A DNA stretch of 33,307 bases, from positions 1 through 33,307 of the forward strand of contig CASEKR010000024.1 of NCBI GenBank assembly GCA_949288585.1, in the 5' to 3' direction. Positions 16,307-24,602 of this stretch are shown here, piece after piece. The stretch is from an uncultured Bacteroides sp. (GTDB taxonomy: Bacteria > Bacteroidota > Bacteroidia > Bacteroidales > Bacteroidaceae). How positions within the stretch are numbered: the first letter of the stretch is position 1; every line of letters begins with the position of its first letter. The notes beneath the pieces are model-generated. The model was not told the origin of the DNA. It searched no databases and saw only the letters and a list, made by a program, of their open reading frames with translations. The position numbers were made by a program, and so were the translations under genes.

Positions 16307-18555
16307 TCTTTCACTGTTTTGATAAGTCCTTGGGTTAGTTTTGTCAGTTGCTCCGGCTCGATGACATAAGGCGGCATTACATAGGCCAACCGTCCGAAGG
16401 GGCGTACCCAGATGCCTTCCTGTACGAATCTTCTTTGCATCCGTGCCATATTCACGGGCCGTTTCAGTTCGATGACGCCGATGGCGCCCAGTACTCGCAC
16501 GTCCTCCACCTGGGGCAAGTCCCGGGCAGGGGTTAGTTCCTCTTTCAGTTGGCGTTCGATGCGGCGCACCCGTCCCTGCCAGTCATACTCCGGCGAGGTG
16601 AGCAGGCGTACCGACGCGCATGCCACGGCGCACGCCAGGGGATTGCCCATGAACGTCGGCCCGTGCATGAACACTCCGGGCGCATAAGCCGAGAGGGTGT
16701 CTGCCACCTGGTTCGAAGCTAACACCGCAGCCATTGTCATATAGCCTCCGGTCAAAGCCTTGCCGATGCATAGGATGTCCGGCTCCACTCCTGCGTGCTC
16801 CCACGCAAACATCCGCCCCGTCCGACCGAAGCCCGTAGCGATTTCGTCGAAGATGAGCAGAACGTCATGCTCGCGGCAGAGGCGGGCGGCTTCTACCAGG
16901 TACTGCGGGTGGTAGAACCACATTCCACCAGCCCCTTGGACTATCGGTTCCAGAATGAGGGCGGCCAGTTCGCTGGCATGGTCTTCGATGATGGCGCGTA
17001 GGGGAGCGATGTCTTGTTCATCCCACTCACCGCCGAAGCGGGAACGCGGCTGGGGTGCGAACCAACGGGCGGGGAGGGCGGAACCGAAAAGGGTGTGCAT
17101 TCCCGTGACGGGGTCGCACACGGACATCGCATTCCAGGTATCCCCGTGGTAACCATTGCGGATGGTGACGAAGTTTTGTTTCCGTGCCAAGCATGCCCGG
17201 TCCGGGCGGGAAAGGCTTTTCGCCTGCCAATATTGTATCGCCATCTTCAGTGCCACTTCTACGGACACGGAACCGGAGTCAGCATAGAATATCTTCTGCA
17301 AAGAGGGTGGAACGAGGGGAAGTAGCAGGCGGGCCAGGTTGATGGCCGGTTCATGCGTCAGGCCGCCGAACATCACGTGCGCCATCTTCGAAAGCTGCTC
17401 CCGTACGGCTTGGTTTAGTTCAGGGCGGTTGTAACCATGAATGGCGCACCACCAGGAGGACATGCCGTCCACCAGTTGCTCGCCGCTTTGGAGGGTGAGG
17501 ACGGCACCTTCGGCTCTGGTTACTTGATAAACAGGCAGGGGACGGGAAGTCGAGGTATAAGGATGCCATAAGTGCAGACGGTCGAAGAGAGTGTCGTCTA
17601 TGACGTAACCAGCCTCCCGGACCAGTTGGTGGTCTTCTTGGGCAGACGAGCCGGTGGTAGTCAGCAGATCGCCTGTGATGGTAGCGTTGATGCCGATGTG
17701 CATGGCCTTGCGTTGTGTGTCTTTGGAGAAACGCTTCCTGCCGCCGGCGAAGCGTAAGTCCGTTTGAGGTAGGATGAAGCGGAAGAGGGCAACCGTGGTC
17801 AGTAACTCTTCGTCGCTCAAGAGGGGTTGGTGTTCGAGGGGGGTGCCGGGAATGGGAGACAATATATTAATAGGTATGGAGCGTATGTCTAGTTCTTTCA
17901 GTTTAAAGGCCAACTCTATGCGTTGCTCTACGGTCTCGCCCATGCCGATGATGCCGCCGCTGCATACTTCCAACCCGGCGGATCGGGCTGCGCGGAGGGT
18001 TTCAATCTTGTCTTCTTGGCTATGCGTAGAGCAGAGGGTGGAAAAGTAGGACGGGGCTGTCTCCAAGTTGCAATGGTAGCGTGTGATGCCTGCTTCGTGC
18101 AAGGCCTGCATTCCTTCTTCATTCACCAGTCCTAGCGAAGCACAAAGTTGGATGGAGGTGTGCCGCCGTAGGTGGCGTACTGTATCGCAAATGCGATTCA
18201 ATAATTCTTTGGAGGGGCGTCTCCCGCTGATGACGAGGGAGAAACGTCCGATGCCTTGCGCTTCGTGCAGGCGGGCTTGGCGCTGGCATTCATCTTTGTC
18301 TAATAAGTCGTAGACATCGGCTTGGCCGTGGTAGCGGGCGGATTGCGCGCACCATTGGCAGTCTTCGGGGCAGCGGCCCGAGCGGGCGTTGATAATGGAG
18401 CAGAAGTCTGCCCGGCGGCTTGCCAAGCAAAGAGTTATCTCATGGGCTGCTTCGTATAGTTCCTCTTTCTCAGGCTGTGTGGCCAGGAAGAGGGCCTCTG
18501 TCGGGGTGATGTTCTCCCCTCGGAGGACTTTTTCTTTCAAATCTTGTATCTTCAT
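16303..18555 (-). CDS. Fused biotin synthase / DAPA aminotransferase (BioB-BioA)
   Basis: 750-aa fusion. Residues 1 to ~325 are radical-SAM biotin synthase: the 4Fe-4S motif CPEDCQWC at about 62-69 in [73 protein letters not shown] and the late [10 protein letters not shown] Arg region of the 2Fe-2S cluster. From about 329 ([12 protein letters not shown]) it is Bio[45 protein letters not shown], and [10 protein letters not shown] with the PLP Lys near 597. Both halves look intact. BioA converts KAPA to DAPA with SAM as amino donor; BioB adds sulfur to dethiobiotin using SAM radicals. First enzyme gene of the operon. I recall such fusions in other Bacteroides. Confidence 0.95.
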   Translation of the reverse strand: MKIQDLKEKVLRGENITPTEALFLATQPEKEELYEAAHEITLCLASRRADFCSIINARSGRCPEDCQWCAQSARYHGQADVYDLLDKDECQRQARLHEAQGIGRFSLVISGRRPSKELLNRICDTVRHLRRHTSIQLCASLGLVNEEGMQALHEAGITRYHCNLETAPSYFSTLCSTHSQEDKIETLRAARSAGLEVCSGGIIGMGETVEQRIELAFKLKELDIRSIPINILSPIPGTPLEHQPLLSDEELLTTVALFRFILPQTDLRFAGGRKRFSKDTQRKAMHIGINATITGDLLTTTGSSAQEDHQLVREAGYVIDDTLFDRLHLWHPYTSTSRPLPVYQVTRAEGAVLTLQSGEQLVDGMSSWWCAIHGYNRPELNQAVREQLSKMAHVMFGGLTHEPAINLARLLLPLVPPSLQKIFYADSGSVSVEVALKMAIQYWQAKSLSRPDRACLARKQNFVTIRNGYHGDTWNAMSVCDPVTGMHTLFGSALPARWFAPQPRSRFGGEWDEQDIAPLRAIIEDHASELAALILEPIVQGAGGMWFYHPQYLVEAARLCREHDVLLIFDEIATGFGRTGRMFAWEHAGVEPDILCIGKALTGGYMTMAAVLASNQVADTLSAYAPGVFMHGPTFMGNPLACAVACASVRLLTSPEYDWQGRVRRIERQLKEELTPARDLPQVEDVRVLGAIGVIELKRPVNMARMQRRFVQEGIWVRPFGRLAYVMPPYVIEPEQLTKLTQGLIKTVKE

Positions 18556-18769
18556 AAGAATGGTCGTTGAAATCGGATGAATTGTCTTCGGAGAAAGATG
18601 CGGCTGTGCCTGTGTTCACTTGCTTGCCCAATGCACGGTCTGCTATGTCGTGGTGTACATGCCCGATGGTCACACACCGGCCTACACTAGCAAAAGCAGC
18701 GTATTTCCCTCGGTTCCAACGGCGGAAACGCAGGTTCGGGCGCGATATGTGTTGTAAAGTGAACTTCAT
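18470..18769 (-). CDS. Short basic ORF overlapping the bioB-bioA start, possible leader
   Basis: 99 codons from the ATG at 18769, on the same strand as the bio operon, directly after its -7 box. It begins [18 protein letters not shown], then [19 protein letters not shown], and loses conserved character after about residue 70. The last ~28 codons run through the start of bioB-bioA in another frame (86-nt overlap). The [17 protein letters not shown] segment is strikingly basic and aromatic; I have an impression of similar segments in short Bacteroidales ORFs, but cannot name a family. No signal peptide or membrane helix. The downstream ATG could depend on its translation. Could also be chance ORF. 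Confidence 0.5.
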   Translation of the reverse strand: MKFTLQHISRPNLRFRRWNRGKYAAFASVGRCVTIGHVHHDIADRALGKQVNTGTAASFSEDNSSDFNDHSYEDTRFERKSPPRGEHHPDRGPLPGHTA

Positions 18770-18789
18770 CTTTTCTCGAATAATGGCTG

Positions 18790-18797
18790 CAAATGTA
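18790..18797 (-). promoter_or_regulatory. -7 box for the bio operon
   Basis: Minus-strand TACATTTG, an exact TAnnTTTG, 20 bases before the ATG at 18769. No clear -33 TTTG. Divergent from the proS promoter, 20 bp away. No BirA-like palindrome was found near it. Confidence 0.55.
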
Positions 18798-18817
18798 ACA
18801 TAAATGTCTAATAGTTG

Positions 18818-18847
18818 TTTGCTTTCGGTCGAAAATTCGTAATTTTG
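18818..18847 (+). promoter_or_regulatory. proS promoter
   Basis: TTTG (18818-18821), 18-bp spacer, TAATTTTG (18840-18847). A small palindrome TTTCG-GT-CGAAA (18823-18834) lies in the spacer and could be an operator. Start of transcription would be near 18854, giving a leader of about 170 nt. Confidence 0.65.
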
Positions 18848-18881
18848 CACGCCTGATTGGGGGAAAGCGAAATGGGAATTT

Positions 18882-18988
18882 AGTTGACGAGGAGACAAGT
18901 TAACAAGCCTACAAGGATAGAACTTATTACTTGTAATCCTATTATCTAACGAACTTCTTTGCCTTGTTAACTTGTCCCCTTGTCAACT
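18882..18988. repeat. 26-bp inverted repeat in the proS leader
   Basis: Arms at 18882-18907 and 18963-18988 match 24 of 26 positions as inverted repeats, separated by 55 nt. Each arm is three 8-mers close to TTGACAAG (TTGACGAG, GAGACAAG, TTAACAAG in the left arm) plus AG. The loop has a smaller AGGAT/ATCCT pair. If transcribed from the proS promoter, the RNA would fold into a long hairpin ending 35 nt before the proS ATG. Confidence 0.85.
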
Positions 18989-19023
18989 TATAAATTGCTT
19001 ATAGATTAAATATAGATAGAAAA

Positions 19024-20517
19024 ATGGCAGTAGAATTAAAAGACCTTACCAAGCGTAGCGAAAACTACTCGCAATGGTATAATGAACTGGTGGTGAAGTC
19101 CGACCTGGCTGAGCAATCAGCTGTGCGTGGCTGCATGGTTATCAAGCCCTATGGATATGCCATCTGGGAGAAGATGCAACAGCAGTTGGACCGGATGTTC
19201 AAGGAGACGGGGCACGTCAACGCCTATTTTCCCTTGCTGATTCCCAAATCGTTTTTGAGTCGTGAAGCCGAGCATGTGGAGGGATTTGCCAAGGAATGCG
19301 CCGTTGTGACGCACTATCGCCTGAAGAATGACCCCAACGGGGGCGGCGTGGTGGTAGACCCCGAGGCGAAGTTGGAAGAAGAACTGATTATCCGTCCTAC
19401 GTCGGAAACCATTATTTGGAATACATACAAGAATTGGATTAACTCCTACCGCGACCTGCCTATCCTGGTGAACCAGTGGGCGAATGTCTTCCGTTGGGAG
19501 ATGCGCACGCGTCTTTTCCTGCGCACGGCTGAGTTTTTGTGGCAAGAAGGACACACTGCTCATGCCACGCGGGAGGAAGCCGAGGAGGAAGCCGTAAGGA
19601 TGCTGAATGTCTATGGCGATTTTGCTGAGAAGTACATGGCGGTGCCCGTCATCAAGGGAGTGAAGTCTGCCAACGAGCGTTTCGCGGGAGCCCTGAATAC
19701 CTACACCATTGAAGCTATGATGCAGGATGGCAAAGCCTTGCAAAGCGGTACATCGCACTTCCTGGGCCAGAACTTTGCCAAGGCCTTTAATGTACAGTTT
19801 GTCAACAAGGACAACCAATTGGAATATGTGTGGGCTACTTCCTGGGGAGTATCGACCCGTTTGATGGGTGCCCTTATCATGACGCACTCCGATGACAACG
19901 GCTTAGTCCTGCCGCCTCATCTGGCTCCTATTCAAGTGGTGATTGTGCCGATCTATAAGAGCCAGGAACAATTGCACCAGATAGACGAAAAGGTGGCTGG
20001 CATCGTGGCACGCCTGAAGGACTTGGGCATTAGTGTCAAGTATGACAATGCCGACAACAAGCGTCCGGGATTCAAGTTTGCCGATTACGAGGTGAAGGGA
20101 GTTCCCGTGCGTCTGGTGATGGGAGGCCGTGATTTGGAAAACAATACGATTGAAGTGATGCGCCGCGACACGTTGGAGAAGGAAACCCGTACGTGCGACG
20201 GCATCGAACAATATGTGAAAGACCTCCTGGAAGACATCCAGGCCAACATCTACCAGAAAGCCTTGAACTATCGGAATGCCCGCATCACGAGTGTGGATAC
20301 TTATGACGAGTTCAAGGAAAGGATAGAAGAAGGCGGATTTATCCTGGCGCATTGGGACGGGACGACGGAAACCGAACTCCGCATCAAGGAAGAGACGAAA
20401 GCAACTATCCGTTGTATTCCTTTTGACACCTTCCTGCCTGGCGATAAGGAACCGGGCAAGTGCATGGTCACGGGAAAACCGTCTCCTTGCCGTGTCATTT
20501 TTGCGCGTTCGTATTGA
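19024..20517 (+). CDS. proS: Prolyl-tRNA synthetase, archaeal/eukaryotic-like type
   Basis: 497-aa class II aminoacyl-tRNA synthetase charging tRNA-Pro. The short form without the bacterial editing insertion: motif 1 region [14 protein letters not shown], the proline-binding [14 protein letters not shown], motif 2 [28 protein letters not shown]/motif 3 region [19 protein letters not shown]. The anticodon-binding domain follows (about 290-390: [11 protein letters not shown] onward) and a C-terminal zinc-binding-like domain ending in ARSY. A terminal Tyr is typical of this type. Monocistronic: own promoter with an unusual hairpin leader, and its own terminator. Confidence 0.96.
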   Translation: MAVELKDLTKRSENYSQWYNELVVKSDLAEQSAVRGCMVIKPYGYAIWEKMQQQLDRMFKETGHVNAYFPLLIPKSFLSREAEHVEGFAKECAVVTHYRLKNDPNGGGVVVDPEAKLEEELIIRPTSETIIWNTYKNWINSYRDLPILVNQWANVFRWEMRTRLFLRTAEFLWQEGHTAHATREEAEEEAVRMLNVYGDFAEKYMAVPVIKGVKSANERFAGALNTYTIEAMMQDGKALQSGTSHFLGQNFAKAFNVQFVNKDNQLEYVWATSWGVSTRLMGALIMTHSDDNGLVLPPHLAPIQVVIVPIYKSQEQLHQIDEKVAGIVARLKDLGISVKYDNADNKRPGFKFADYEVKGVPVRLVMGGRDLENNTIEVMRRDTLEKETRTCDGIEQYVKDLLEDIQANIYQKALNYRNARITSVDTYDEFKERIEEGGFILAHWDGTTETELRIKEETKATIRCIPFDTFLPGDKEPGKCMVTGKPSPCRVIFARSY

Positions 20518-20560
20518 TGAAATGTGTGGATTTTAGGTTCACACGCATAGAATGGAATAT

Positions 20561-20593
20561 AACGCCGGTGGTGTTTCTGTCACCGGCGTTTTA
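20561..20593 (+). terminator. proS terminator
   Basis: Perfect 10-bp stem AACGCCGGTG / CACCGGCGTT with a 10-nt loop, followed by TTAT, 43 bases after the proS stop. Confidence 0.8.
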
Positions 20594-20649
20594 TGTGATG
20601 AAGCGGATGCCGCCTTTCTTACTAATAAACAACTAAACTTTGAATACCC

Positions 20650-22209
20650 GTGGCAGAAAACAACAATAGGAAACCCCGAACTGCAAGAAGCAAGACTACT
20701 CAGCCTGTGAACGATTACGGGCGTATCCAGCCACAGGCTCCGGAACTGGAAGAGGCCGTGTTGGGGGCTTTGATGATAGAAAAAGATGCGTATTCATTGG
20801 TGAGCGAAATCCTTCGGCCGGAATCGTTCTACGAACACCGCCATCAATTAATTTACGCGGCCATTACCGATTTGGCCGTTAACCAGAAGCCGGTAGACAT
20901 ACTGACGGTTAAGGAGCAACTGGGCAAACGTGGCGAATTGAATGAAGTGGGCGGCCCGTTCTACTTGGCCCAACTCAGCAGCAAAGTAGCATCGTCGGCG
21001 CACATCGAATACCATGCCCGCATCATTGCCCAGAAAGCCTTGGCCCGGGAACTGATTACATTCACCAGCACGATTCAGACCAAGGCTTTTGATGAGACGC
21101 TGGACGTGGACGACCTGATGCAGGAAGCCGAAGGAAAGCTCTTTGAAATATCCCAGCAGAATCTGAAAAAGGATTACACGCAGATTAATCCCGTCATTGC
21201 CCAGGCGCTTGAACAAATCCAGAAAGCAGCTACCCGTACCGACGGGTTGAGCGGGCTGGAAAGCGGGTTCACCAAACTGGATAAGATGACTTCCGGATGG
21301 CAAAACTCCGACTTGATTGTCATTGCTGCCCGCCCGGCCATGGGAAAGACGGCCTTTGTCCTTTCGATGGCCAAGAACATTGCCGTGGATTACCACAACC
21401 CGGTGGCCTTGTTCTCGCTCGAAATGAGTAACTTGCAATTGGTCAACCGTCTGATATCCAACGTGTGTGAGATTCCGAGTGAAAAAATCAAGAGCGGTCA
21501 GCTGGCTGACTATGAATGGCAACAACTGGATTATAAGTTGCGCGACTTGTTGGATGCTCCGCTTTACGTGGACGATACCCCCTCTTTGTCGGTCTTTGAG
21601 TTGCGCACCAAGGCACGCCGCCTGGTACGCGAACATGGCGTCAAGCTGATAATCATCGACTACTTGCAGTTGATGAATGCCAGCGGCATGTCCTATGGCA
21701 ACCGCCAGGAAGAAGTAAGCACCATTTCACGTTCCTTGAAGGGCTTGGCCAAGGAACTGAACATCCCCATCATTGCCTTGTCGCAGTTGAACCGTGGTGT
21801 CGAAAACCGCGAAGGAGAGGAGGGCAAACGCCCGCAGTTGAGCGACTTGCGTGAGTCAGGAGCCATTGAACAGGATGCTGATATGGTATGTTTCATCCAT
21901 CGCCCGGAGTATTATAAGATATATACCTCGGCCGACGGCACGGACTTGCGCGGTATTGCCGAAATCATCATTGCCAAACACCGAAACGGCGCCGTGGGCG
22001 ATGTTCGCCTGCGCTTCATCGGCCAATATACCCGTTTCGAGAATTGCGACAACGGCATGATTCCGCCTCCGGCCGACGGGGGAGGGGTGATGCGCGGTTC
22101 GAGTATGAACGCGCCTGTCGGTATCCCTGTTGTTCCGCCCCCGCCTGCCAACGGAGATCTGTCGGCCAATCCGTTTGGTTCGCCTGTTGATGGGACGGTT
22201 CCCTTCTGA
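20650..22209 (+). CDS. dnaB: Replicative DNA helicase
   Basis: 519-aa hexameric helicase that unwinds DNA at the replication fork. The N-terminal DnaB domain starts after a basic stretch (PQAPELEEAVLGALMIE, about residues 29-45). The RecA-like C-terminal domain has Walker A RPAMGKTAFVLSM (about 227-239), FSLEMSNLQLVNR, Walker B LIIIDYLQLM, ALSQLNRGVE and SDLRESGAIEQDADM. The last ~60 residues are a Pro/Gly-rich tail (VPPPPANGDLSANPFG) of low complexity, longer than in E. coli DnaB. The start is GTG at 20650, the only one that gives a standard N-terminus (MAENNNRK). No intein seen. Confidence 0.96.
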   Translation: MAENNNRKPRTARSKTTQPVNDYGRIQPQAPELEEAVLGALMIEKDAYSLVSEILRPESFYEHRHQLIYAAITDLAVNQKPVDILTVKEQLGKRGELNEVGGPFYLAQLSSKVASSAHIEYHARIIAQKALARELITFTSTIQTKAFDETLDVDDLMQEAEGKLFEISQQNLKKDYTQINPVIAQALEQIQKAATRTDGLSGLESGFTKLDKMTSGWQNSDLIVIAARPAMGKTAFVLSMAKNIAVDYHNPVALFSLEMSNLQLVNRLISNVCEIPSEKIKSGQLADYEWQQLDYKLRDLLDAPLYVDDTPSLSVFELRTKARRLVREHGVKLIIIDYLQLMNASGMSYGNRQEEVSTISRSLKGLAKELNIPIIALSQLNRGVENREGEEGKRPQLSDLRESGAIEQDADMVCFIHRPEYYKIYTSADGTDLRGIAEIIIAKHRNGAVGDVRLRFIGQYTRFENCDNGMIPPPADGGGVMRGSSMNAPVGIPVVPPPPANGDLSANPFGSPVDGTVPF

Positions 22210-22267
22210 TGACGAGTTGTGATTTGTCCGTTTTTTTGATGCCTTTTTTGTTCGCTGAAAAATCGGT

Positions 22268-22334
22268 GTAGAAACACTTAAGCATTTTCGTCAAAACACT
22301 TAAGTATTTCTGGAGTTTTACTTAAGTATTTCGG
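22268..22334. repeat. CTTAAG palindrome array, three units, 22-bp period
   Basis: CTTAAG cores at 22277, 22299 and 22321, again exactly 22 bp apart, with the same linkers as the 13452 array (60 of 67 bases identical). It lies between the convergent dnaB and glgB genes, so it is not in a promoter position here. Confidence 0.85.
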
Positions 22335-22389
22335 CGAAACTCCGGTCTCTTTCCTTGCTTCCGGAAGATGCAGGGGCGGCAGGAAAAAA

Positions 22390-22431
22390 GCGGGGGGTGC
22401 GGACAGCCTATTAACTGTCTGCACCCCCCGC
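22390..22431. terminator. Bidirectional terminator between dnaB and glgB
   Basis: 17-pair stem (one G-T pair) from 22390-22406 to 22415-22431, very GC-rich, flanked by AAAAAA on the left and CTTTTCTT to the right, so it can end transcripts from both strands. Confidence 0.9.
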
Positions 22432-22451
22432 ACTTTTCTTATAGCTCACGC

Positions 22452-24473
22452 TTATTTCTTCTTACGCAGAACCAGGGCTGTACGTGCTGGTACGTAGAGT
22501 TTCATCCAGCCTTTCTTGTCTTTCTTATATAGCGGGTCAGGCATCGTGAAGTGCGTGACACTGTCATCATTCAGCCCGTTTCCACCGTAAGCGGCATTGT
22601 CCGTATCCAAAACAATTTCATAAGCTCCTTCCGGCACCAGGAAACCATAATCCGTGAACGACTGCTTGGGGTTGAAATTGAAGACGAACACCAAGTCCTT
22701 ACGCATATAGGCCAAAATCTGGTCTCCATCATTGTGCCAGATTTCCTGCACCGGGGTAGCCTGGAATTTGCGGACGCTTTTTATCACTTCCAGCATGGCC
22801 TTGTCAAAGTCGCCTAAATAGTGGTAATCCAAGTTCTTATTGTCTACCAAGTCCCATTGGCGGCGGGCATACTTGTAGGACCAGCCGTTTCCTTCGCGCG
22901 GGAAGTCTATCCATTCCGGATGGCCGAACTCGTTGCCCATAAAGTTCAGGTAGCCTCCGTTGATGGTAGTGGCTGTAAGCAGGCGTATCATCTTGTGGAG
23001 GGCGATGCCCCGGTTCACCGTGTAGTTTTCGTCGCCCTTCTGCATGTGCCAATACATGTCGGCGTCTATCAGGCGGAAGATGATGGTCTTGTCTCCCACC
23101 AAAGCCTGGTCGTGGCTCTCGGCGTAGGAGATGGTTTTCTCATCGCTGCGGCGGTTTGTCACTTCCCAGAACATGCTGGAAGGCTTCCAGTCTTCATCTA
23201 TTTTTTCCTTGATGGTCTTGATCCAATAGTCCGGAATGTTCATAGCCATGCGGTAATCGAACCCGTAGCCTCCGTCCTCGAACTTGGCGGCTAAGCCAGG
23301 CATGCCCGACACTTCCTCTGCAATGGTGATGGCTTTCGGGTTCACTTGGTGAATCAGTCGATTGGCCAAGGTCAGGTAGCAGATGGCATTATCGTCCTGA
23401 TGCCCGTTGAAATAGTCGTTGTAATTGCAGAATGCTTCGCCCAGCCCGTGGCTATAATAAAGCATGGATGTCACGCCGTCGAAACGGAAACCGTCGAAAT
23501 GGAACTCGTCCATCCAATACTTGCAGTTGGAGAGCAGGAAATGCAAGACTTCGTTCTTGCCGTAATCGAAGCAGAGGGAATCCCATGCCGGATGCTCGTG
23601 GCGGTCGCCCGGGTAGAAATATTGGTTGGGATCGCCCGCGAAGTTGCCCAGACCCTCCACCTCATTCTTGACGGCATGCGAGTGGACGATATCCATGATG
23701 ACGGCTAGTCCCATTTTGTGGGCCGTGTCGATTAATTCTTTCAGTTCGTCCGGAGTGCCGAAGCGCGAGGACGGTGCAAAGAAACTGGAAACATGATAGC
23801 CGAAACTGCCGTAATAAGGATGTTCTTGTATGGCCATGATTTGGATGCAATTGTATCCGTCATTGGCGATACGTGGCAGTATTTTTTCTTGAAATTCGCG
23901 GTAGGTGCCCACTTTTTCTTCTTGTTGGGCCATGCCGATGTGGCATTCATATATCAGGAGAGGATCCGTGGACGGCTTGAATGCACGTTTCTTCATTTTG
24001 TAAGGTTTGGCCGGGTTCCAAACTTGCGCACTGAATATCTTTGTCTGCTCGTCTTGAACCACGCGTGTCGCCCATGCCGGGATACGCTCGCCGCATCCAC
24101 CGTCCCAATACACTTTCAGTTTATACAGGTCGCCATGAGCCATAGCATCGGCCGGGAGCGTAATTTCCCAGTTCCCGTTGCTTTTGCGTTTTAAGCTATA
24201 TTTTTTAAGCTCTTTCCAGTCATTGAAAGTACCAACCAGGAAAATCTGTGTGGCGTTGGGCGCCCATTCGCGGAAAACCCATCCCTTGTCTGTGCGGTGC
24301 AAGCCAAAATATAGATAGCCGGTAGCAAAATCGGACAAGCTCTTTTGGCCTTTATTGGTCAATTCTGTTTCCTTGTCGATGGCATGTTGGTGACGACCGT
24401 TGATGGCATCGGCATATGGCTCTAACCAGGGGTCGTTCTTGATGAGGTTCAATGTTTCCATAACATATTGCAT
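22452..24473 (-). CDS. glgB: 1,4-alpha-glucan branching enzyme
   Basis: 673-aa GH13 enzyme that makes alpha-1,6 branches in glycogen. An N-terminal CBM48-like domain (about residues 45-150; WVFREWAPNATQIFLVG, GTFNDW) is followed by the catalytic barrel: region I VIMDIVHSHAVKN, region II GFRFDGVTSMLYY with the nucleophile Asp, region III IAEEVSGMPG with the acid/base Glu, region IV SYAESHDQALVGD. The C-terminal beta domain ends in ARTALVLRKKK. The eukaryotic-like arrangement (EVSGMP, SHDQALVGDKT) is usual for Bacteroidetes branching enzymes. Start could be residue 1 or the internal METLNLI at residue 5. Own promoter upstream. Confidence 0.95.
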   Translation of the reverse strand: MQYVMETLNLIKNDPWLEPYADAINGRHQHAIDKETELTNKGQKSLSDFATGYLYFGLHRTDKGWVFREWAPNATQIFLVGTFNDWKELKKYSLKRKSNGNWEITLPADAMAHGDLYKLKVYWDGGCGERIPAWATRVVQDEQTKIFSAQVWNPAKPYKMKKRAFKPSTDPLLIYECHIGMAQQEEKVGTYREFQEKILPRIANDGYNCIQIMAIQEHPYYGSFGYHVSSFFAPSSRFGTPDELKELIDTAHKMGLAVIMDIVHSHAVKNEVEGLGNFAGDPNQYFYPGDRHEHPAWDSLCFDYGKNEVLHFLLSNCKYWMDEFHFDGFRFDGVTSMLYYSHGLGEAFCNYNDYFNGHQDDNAICYLTLANRLIHQVNPKAITIAEEVSGMPGLAAKFEDGGYGFDYRMAMNIPDYWIKTIKEKIDEDWKPSSMFWEVTNRRSDEKTISYAESHDQALVGDKTIIFRLIDADMYWHMQKGDENYTVNRGIALHKMIRLLTATTINGGYLNFMGNEFGHPEWIDFPREGNGWSYKYARRQWDLVDNKNLDYHYLGDFDKAMLEVIKSVRKFQATPVQEIWHNDGDQILAYMRKDLVFVFNFNPKQSFTDYGFLVPEGAYEIVLDTDNAAYGGNGLNDDSVTHFTMPDPLYKKDKKGWMKLYVPARTALVLRKKK

Positions 24474-24513
24474 TTAGGATTTGATGTTATCTGTTTTTTC
24501 ATAAATTACTTGC

Positions 24514-24545
24514 CAAATTTAAACATAATATTTGAGAATCTGCAA
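24514..24545 (-). promoter_or_regulatory. glgB promoter
   Basis: Minus strand: TTGC (24542-24545), 20-bp spacer, TAAATTTG (24514-24521), exact -7 consensus; 40 bases upstream of the ATG. Confidence 0.55.
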
Positions 24546-24602
24546 GTTTTAGGCTAAAGAATATGACGGAACATTTCAACCGACGGGTAAACATGCTCCT
24601 CT

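Noticed and set aside
18805-18812. TGTCTAAT half-site in the bio/proS gap, like the sigma-54 activator palindromes
   Set aside because: No matching second half and no GG-N10-GC promoter nearby; an 8-mer is expected by chance.
18556-18850. Riboswitch or BirA operator for the biotin operon
   Set aside because: No conserved riboswitch core and no TTGTAAAC-type palindrome with the correct spacing.
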